From: JBFLVN01 sp040758475
GTDB lineage: Bacteria; JAGRBM01
Assembly (NCBI GenBank): GCA_040758475.1
Contig: JBFLVN010000082.1
Coordinates: forward strand, 1-13,744
Reading direction: 5' to 3'
Length of the DNA: 13,744 nt
Every line of letters begins with the position of its first letter. The first letter of the stretch is position 1. Both the position numbers and the translations under genes were made by a program. Positions 9,642 through 13,744 of the stretch are shown here, piece after piece. The notes under the pieces are model-generated. The model was not told where the DNA came from, ran no database searches, and was given only the letters and a program-made list of their open reading frames with translations.

Positions 9642-10252
9642 AACCGTATTTCCTGATCGCCCTGTGTTTTCTTGCGCTGGTCTCCCCCACGGGGGCAGCC
9701 GATGAGAAAGCTCCCGAAAGCGGCGCCGCCGAAAAGGCTCCCGGTTTCCCGAGCGACTCTCTTTATCAACTCGAATCTTCCTGGCTCACGCAAGATGGGA
9801 AGGAAATCCGGCTCGGAAGCTTGGCGGGCTCCCCCGTTGTGATCGCCCTGGTCTATACGAGCTGCAAGGCTTCCTGCCCGCTCATCCTCGGAGATTTCCG
9901 GAAAATCCATAAGAACCTTAGTGAAAACGCAAGCCGTATCTCCTTCGTCCTGGTCTCGATGGACCCGGACCGGGACACGCCCGGAAGGCTCAAGGAATTC
10001 GAGAAGGGGCAGAAGTTCCCCGCGCCGGGCCGCTGGGTCCTGCTCAACGGAAAAGAAGAGAGCGTCCGTGAACTCGCCGCGGCCCTGAACGTGAGCTACC
10101 GCAAAACCGGAAAGGAATTCGCCCACTCGAACGTCATTACCGTGCTGGACCCCACTGGCAAGATCGCCCACCAGCAGCCCCAGCCGGGCAGCAGCGTCCA
10201 GAAGACCATCGAAACCATCCAGGGGCTTCTTGGGGGTGAGGGGAAGCCGTAA
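9638..10252 (+). CDS. Sco1/SenC family periplasmic copper chaperone
   Basis: The 204-residue protein has an N-terminal signal sequence (core about 4-18, likely cleavage near TGA-AD) and a thioredoxin-like fold. Copper-binding C76-x3-C80 (TSCKASCP) and H163 (EFAHSNV) are all present, as is the VSMDPDRDTP motif at 106-115. Family members deliver copper to, or act as thiol reductants for, cytochrome oxidase CuA and other periplasmic copper proteins. Its ATG overlaps the nirV stop (ATGA), making it the third gene of the nirK operon, so its likely client is NirK rather than an oxidase; no oxidase genes are nearby. No clear terminator follows: only a 4-bp stem around the stop codon and a T-rich stretch near 10270-10290. 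Confidence 0.92.
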   Translation: MKPYFLIALCFLALVSPTGAADEKAPESGAAEKAPGFPSDSLYQLESSWLTQDGKEIRLGSLAGSPVVIALVYTSCKASCPLILGDFRKIHKNLSENASRISFVLVSMDPDRDTPGRLKEFEKGQKFPAPGRWVLLNGKEESVRELAAALNVSYRKTGKEFAHSNVITVLDPTGKIAHQQPQPGSSVQKTIETIQGLLGGEGKP

Positions 10253-10339
10253 AACCGGCGTTCCAAAGCTTTTCTTTCGTTTTCCCTCCGATCCCTCCAA
10301 GTGTTTGCATCCCGGCGGTTTTGTATTAGAGATGCGGCG

Positions 10340-10364
10340 CCCTTCCGTCCGGGAAGGGAGGGGA
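10340..10364 (+). promoter_or_regulatory. Leader hairpin abutting the sucC ribosome-binding site
   Basis: CCCTTCC (10340-10346), loop GTCCG, GGAAGGG (10352-10358) forms a 7-bp stem ending one base short of the GGGG of the ribosome-binding site AGGGGA (10359-10364; ATG at 10372). It could affect translation start or message stability; there is no direct evidence of regulation. A weak promoter (TTGCAT near 10305, TATTAG or TAGAGA about 15 bases on) may lie upstream but is not convincing. Confidence 0.35.
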
Positions 10365-10371
10365 AATCTCG

Positions 10372-11535
<1,164 letters not shown>

Positions 11536-11572
11536 TTTATAGTCCAGAGGCAACCGCTCAGGGGAAAAGAAA

Positions 11573-12538
11573 ATGTCCATCCTCGTCAACAAGAACACCA
11601 AGGTCATCACCCAGGGAATCACCGGCAACACGGGCCAGTTCCATACGAAAGCCTGCCAGGCCTACGGCACCAAGATGGTCGGCGGCGTCACGCCCGGAAA
11701 AGGCGGCGACAAGTTCGAAGGCATCCCGATCTTCGATACGGTGGCCGAGGCCAAGAAAAAGACCGGCGCGAACGCGAGCGTCATCTACGTCCCCCCGGCC
11801 TTCGCGGCGGACGCCATCCTCGAAGCCATCGCGGCCGAACTCGATCTGGTCGTCTGCATCACGGAAGGGATTCCGGTCCTGGACATGGTGCGCGTGAAGC
11901 GCGTTCTCAAGGATTCGAAGACCATTCTCGTCGGGCCCAACTGCCCGGGCGTCATCACGCCGGGCGAATGCAAGATCGGCATCATGCCGGGCCACATCCA
12001 CAAGAAGGGGCGCATCGGCGTCGTCTCCCGTTCGGGGACGCTCACTTACGAAGCCGTCTGGCAGCTCTCGCAGCTCGGCTACGGCCAATCGACCTGCGTC
12101 GGCATCGGCGGCGACCCGGTGAAGGGCATGGACCACATCGATGTGATGGCCCGCTTCGAGGCCGACCCGGGCACGGACGCCGTCATCATGATCGGGGAGA
12201 TCGGCGGCTCGGCTGAAGAAGAAGCGGCCGAGTTCATCCGCCGGGAAGTAACGAAGCCCGTCGTCGGATTCATCGCGGGCGCCACCGCCCCTCCGGGACG
12301 GCGCATGGGTCATGCGGGCGCCATCATCGCGGGTGGGAAGGGTACCGCGAAAGAAAAGATCGAGGCCTTGAAGCGCGCGGGCGTCGCCGTGGCGGCCGCT
12401 CCCTCGGATTTGGGTTCCACTATGCACGCGCTTCTCTCCAAGAAAAAGAAGACCCCCTCCAAGCACAAGGGGAAGAAGATTTCCATCAAGAAGGCCAAGA
12501 AACCCGCTAAGAAAAAGGCGGGGAAGAAAAGGAAGTAA
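11573..12538 (+). CDS. sucD: Succinyl-CoA synthetase alpha subunit with lysine-rich C-terminal tail
   Basis: The 321-residue protein contains a complete SucD of normal length (about 289 residues): CoA-binding Rossmann domain with QGITGNTGQFH (14-24), VGPNCPGVITP (120-130), GEIGGSAEE (208-216) and the phosphorylated active-site H247 in GHAGAIIAGGKGTA. The usual end, SDLGSTMHALLSK, is followed in frame by 32 residues (290-321), 18 of them lysine, with PAKKKAGKKRK near the end. This basic tail is not part of standard SucD and resembles histone H1 or other nucleic-acid-binding tails. The reading frame is open and continuous, so it does not look like a frameshift artefact. The catalytic core should function normally; the role of the tail is unknown. 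Codon use in the tail is ordinary (AAG-rich). Confidence 0.96.
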   Translation: MSILVNKNTKVITQGITGNTGQFHTKACQAYGTKMVGGVTPGKGGDKFEGIPIFDTVAEAKKKTGANASVIYVPPAFAADAILEAIAAELDLVVCITEGIPVLDMVRVKRVLKDSKTILVGPNCPGVITPGECKIGIMPGHIHKKGRIGVVSRSGTLTYEAVWQLSQLGYGQSTCVGIGGDPVKGMDHIDVMARFEADPGTDAVIMIGEIGGSAEEEAAEFIRREVTKPVVGFIAGATAPPGRRMGHAGAIIAGGKGTAKEKIEALKRAGVAVAAAPSDLGSTMHALLSKKKKTPSKHKGKKISIKKAKKPAKKKAGKKRK

Positions 12539-12546
12539 ACCCCTTT

Positions 12547-12647
12547 TGTCATTCCGAGGCCGCAGGCCGAGGAATCTCCGAATCGGCAGCCGCCCGTAAC
12601 CCGGGCGATCGAACATCCGGAGATCCCTCGCTACGCTCGAGATGACA
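12547..12647. repeat. Dispersed intergenic inverted-repeat element (REP/MITE-like)
   Basis: The left arm (12547-12580) begins TGTCATTCCGAG and ends CGAGGAATCTCCG; the right arm (12618-12647) is its imperfect reverse complement, beginning CGGAGATCCCTCG and ending CTCGAGATGACA. The centre is about 37 bases. This TGTCAT...GAGG-ATCTC type is a well-known family scattered through intergenic spaces of many environmental genomes; read on the minus strand it yields the spurious peptide HLERSEGSP often seen in databases. It has no coding capacity and lies between sucD and ndk, where it could fold into a long hairpin in the transcript. Only this one copy is in the window. Confidence 0.8.
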
Positions 12648-12669
12648 GAGGAAAAAGAAAGGTATCACC

Positions 12670-13095
12670 ATGTCCCAACGCACCCTCTCCATTATCAAGC
12701 CCGACGCCGTGAAGGCGAACCATATCGGGGAAATCATCGCCACGTTCGAGAAGAACGGCCTGAAAGTAATCGCCGCCAAAATGATGCACCTCTCGGTGCC
12801 GGAGGCTCAAGGCTTCTACCACGTCCACAAGGCCCGGCCGTTTTTTAACGACCTCGTCAAATTCATGACCGAAGCGCCCGTGATGGTCATGGTCCTGGAA
12901 GGGGAGAACGCCATCCAGAAGAACCGGGACCTGATGGGCGCCACCGATTCCAAGAAAGCCGCCGCCGGCACGATCCGCGCCCGCTTCGGCACCGACATCG
13001 AACGCAACGCCGTCCACGGGTCGGATAGCCCCGAAACCGCCGCCTTCGAGACGAGCTACTTCTTCCCGGGCATGGAGATCTACGCGGGGCGTTGA
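12670..13095 (+). CDS. ndk: Nucleoside-diphosphate kinase
   Basis: The 141-residue cytoplasmic enzyme moves the gamma phosphate from ATP to other nucleoside diphosphates through a phosphohistidine. The N-terminal TLSIIKPDAV motif, the RPFFNDLV helix (56-63) and the active-site H116 in NAVHGSDS are all present, and length is typical for bacterial Ndk. The start follows AAAGG by 7 bases. It follows sucCD, an arrangement seen in several deltaproteobacteria-like genomes; Ndk can equilibrate ATP made by SucCD with the other nucleotides. A strong terminator follows at 13134. Confidence 0.97.
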   Translation: MSQRTLSIIKPDAVKANHIGEIIATFEKNGLKVIAAKMMHLSVPEAQGFYHVHKARPFFNDLVKFMTEAPVMVMVLEGENAIQKNRDLMGATDSKKAAAGTIRARFGTDIERNAVHGSDSPETAAFETSYFFPGMEIYAGR

Positions 13096-13133
13096 TTCGC
13101 CGTTATTCCGAGCAGGGCAAGGACTATCTCGAG

Positions 13134-13163
13134 GGGCGGCCGGAAGGCCGCCCTTGTGCTTTG
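13134..13163 (+). terminator. Rho-independent terminator after ndk
   Basis: GGGCGGCC, loop GGAA, GGCCGCCC (13134-13153) is a perfect 8-bp stem followed by TTGTGCTTT. It lies 38 bases after the ndk stop. The T tract is imperfect. An identical stem with loop AAAA recurs at 13566-13585. Confidence 0.75.
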
Positions 13164-13189
13164 ACGGTGATCCGGCCGAGAAGTATTCT
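13161..13189 (+). promoter_or_regulatory. Sigma70-type promoter of the antitoxin gene
   Basis: TTGACG (13161-13166, 5 of 6) and TATTCT (13184-13189, 4 of 6) are spaced by exactly 17 bases, placing the start near 13196, about 25 bases before the GTG at 13221. It begins just after the ndk terminator and overlaps the palindrome at 13188-13209, as expected for an autoregulated toxin-antitoxin promoter. Confidence 0.65.
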
Positions 13190-13209
13190 GTAGCTCAAAT
13201 GGGCTACAG
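13188..13209. promoter_or_regulatory. Palindromic operator candidate for Phd/YefM autoregulation
   Basis: CTGTAGC (13188-13194), 8 bases, GCTACAG (13203-13209) is a perfect 7-base inverted repeat covering the end of the -10 hexamer and the transcription start. Phd/YefM antitoxins repress their own promoters through such palindromes, so this is probably the antitoxin binding site. In RNA it would form a 9-bp stem with loop AAAT whose right arm runs into the ribosome-binding site CAGGAG (13207-13212), so an effect on translation is possible too. Confidence 0.55.
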
Positions 13210-13220
13210 GAGCCGCTGCC

Positions 13221-13490
13221 GTGAAATTCGTTCCAATCCGGGAACTTCGCAATCATCCGCACAAGGTCTTTAAGCGCCTTCCCAAAGAAGACGTCGTGGT
13301 CACCCACCGGGGCCGCCCGGCGGCGGCGCTGGTCTATCTGGACGAGGACCTCGTGGACGATTTCATCTTCGCCCATCACCCCACGTTCTTGAGCGAAACT
13401 CGGGAGGCCCTCGCCGAGTACAAGAAGAAGGGCGGCATCGGCCACGACGAAATGCTCCGGAAGGTCGAGCGCCGGCGTGGACGCTCGTAG
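13221..13490 (+). CDS. Type II antitoxin, Phd/YefM family
   Basis: The 89-residue protein starts at GTG, 8 bases after CAGGAG. Its N-terminal half has the Phd/YefM pattern: a short strand and helix in FVPIRELRNHPHKVFKRL (3-20), then DVVVTHRGRPAAALVYL (24-40) as the DNA-binding dimer core. The C-terminal half is charged and helical, as expected of the toxin-neutralising segment. Such antitoxins bind and block a RelE/ParE/Doc toxin and repress their operon. The overlapping downstream toxin frame is truncated, so this antitoxin now appears to stand alone. The promoter and operator look intact. Confidence 0.8.
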   Translation: MKFVPIRELRNHPHKVFKRLPKEDVVVTHRGRPAAALVYLDEDLVDDFIFAHHPTFLSETREALAEYKKKGGIGHDEMLRKVERRRGRS

Positions 13491-13632
13491 GCTTCTCTAC
13501 GCCCCGAAAGCGCAGAAAGAGATACTGGCGCTTCCCAAGCGGGAAGCCCGCCAAATTCTCAATGAGGGCGGCCAAAAGGCCGCCCCGTTCGTTTATGAAG
13601 AGTTGCCAAAAAAGAAGCCCCTCTCCCTGTAA
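13477..13632 (+). pseudogene. Truncated RelE/ParE-family toxin remnant
   Basis: A GTG at 13477, overlapping the antitoxin end by 14 bases, opens a 51-codon frame. Its first 29 residues (starting VDARRLLYAPKAQKEILALP) match the start of RelE/ParE toxins: a first strand, then the helix with K-x2-KE-[IL]-x-x-LP and R-x-I-L. Homology then stops at the hairpin at 13566-13585 and the remaining 22 residues look unrelated, ending at TAA 13630-13632. Intact toxins have about 80-95 residues including the catalytic or gyrase-contact strands, all absent here. The missing part is not found in other frames before the minus-strand terminator, so a deletion or replacement rather than a frameshift is likely. 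It should be inactive. Confidence 0.6.
13566..13585 (+). terminator. Perfect hairpin inside the toxin remnant, twin of the ndk terminator stem
   Basis: GGGCGGCC, loop AAAA, GGCCGCCC forms the same 8-bp stem as at 13134-13153, followed by CGTTCGTTT, a weak T tract. It marks the point where similarity to RelE/ParE toxins ends. It may terminate the antitoxin transcript. Confidence 0.5.
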
Positions 13633-13646
13633 GCCAAGGAGAGGGG
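13605..13646 (-). terminator. Rho-independent terminator for the gene entering from the right
   Basis: CCCCTCTCC (13618-13626) pairs with GGAGAGGGG (13638-13646) over an 11-base loop. On the minus strand the stem is followed by CTTCTTTTTTGGC, a good T tract, so it ends transcription coming from the right edge. It lies about 34 bases after the partial gene's stop. Confidence 0.75.
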
Positions 13647-13679
13647 TTCCTAATAATCAGATCGGCGAGAGTGCCGTGA

Positions 13680-13744
13680 CTATTTGATCTCGTCCGTACT
13701 CACTAGCTTTGGCGGTGACAGAAGGTTGTCGGCCACGTAGTGAT
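13680..13744 (-). CDS. C-terminal end of an unidentified gene (partial)
   Basis: On the minus strand an open frame from the window edge reads HYVADNLLSPPKLVSTDEIK and stops at TAG (13682-13680). The suitably placed terminator at 13605-13646 supports a real gene end here. Twenty residues are too few to name a family. A second minus-strand frame is also open across this stretch and ends nearer the terminator, so the frame is not certain. Confidence 0.4.
   Translation of the reverse strand, partial: HYVADNLLSPPKLVSTDEIK

Noticed and set aside
11558..12616. Long minus-strand frame opposite sucD
   Set aside because: It is antisense to an unmistakable sucD and has low-complexity R/G/D/H-rich translation.
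12549..12779. Minus-strand frame containing the peptide HLERSEGSP
   Set aside because: This is the known translation artefact of the dispersed inverted repeat at 12547-12647 and not a protein.

Overview
The window is GC-rich, densely coded bacterial DNA. The gene set (three-subunit type-B succinate dehydrogenase, class II NirK fused to cytochrome c, sucC-sucD-ndk order, DUF4388 and receiver proteins, a bacterial histone-fold protein) suggests an uncultured member of a deltaproteobacteria-like lineage such as Bdellovibrionota, Myxococcota or a relative. That placement is inference; there is no rRNA or marker gene here to settle it.

Layout. Positions 1-3106 hold signalling and envelope genes: the tail of an unidentified gene, a DUF4388-receiver protein (minus strand), an exported DUF4124 coiled-coil protein with an internal duplication (plus strand) and a two-receiver protein with no output domain (minus strand). 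At 3177-3689 (minus strand) lies a 170-residue protein with an N-terminal cysteine/histidine zinc-finger-like module, a charged proline-rich linker and a C-terminal histone fold of bacterial type. It is the most unusual gene here. A terminator hairpin and a candidate extended -10 promoter sit directly before it.

Positions 3764-7136 (minus strand) are an intact sdhC-sdhA-sdhB operon with 4-base start/stop overlaps and a terminator. Divergent from it, 7408-10252 (plus strand) is a tightly coupled nirK-nirV-sco operon: a periplasmic copper nitrite reductase with its own cytochrome c domain, a NirV-like exported protein of the formylglycine-generating-enzyme fold, and an Sco copper chaperone. Then come sucC and sucD (10372-12538), a roughly 100-bp inverted-repeat element of a widely dispersed intergenic type, and ndk. 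SucD carries an extra C-terminal tail of 32 residues, 18 of them lysine, resembling a histone H1 tail.

The right end holds an autoregulated-looking Phd/YefM antitoxin gene with promoter and palindromic operator, overlapping a truncated RelE/ParE toxin remnant, then several hairpins and the edge of a minus-strand gene.

Together the metabolic genes join the TCA cycle and quinone pool (SucCD, SdhCAB) to periplasmic nitrite respiration (NirK, Sco). The possible undescribed biology lies in the two chromatin-like signals: the zinc-finger/histone-fold protein and the H1-like tail on SucD.
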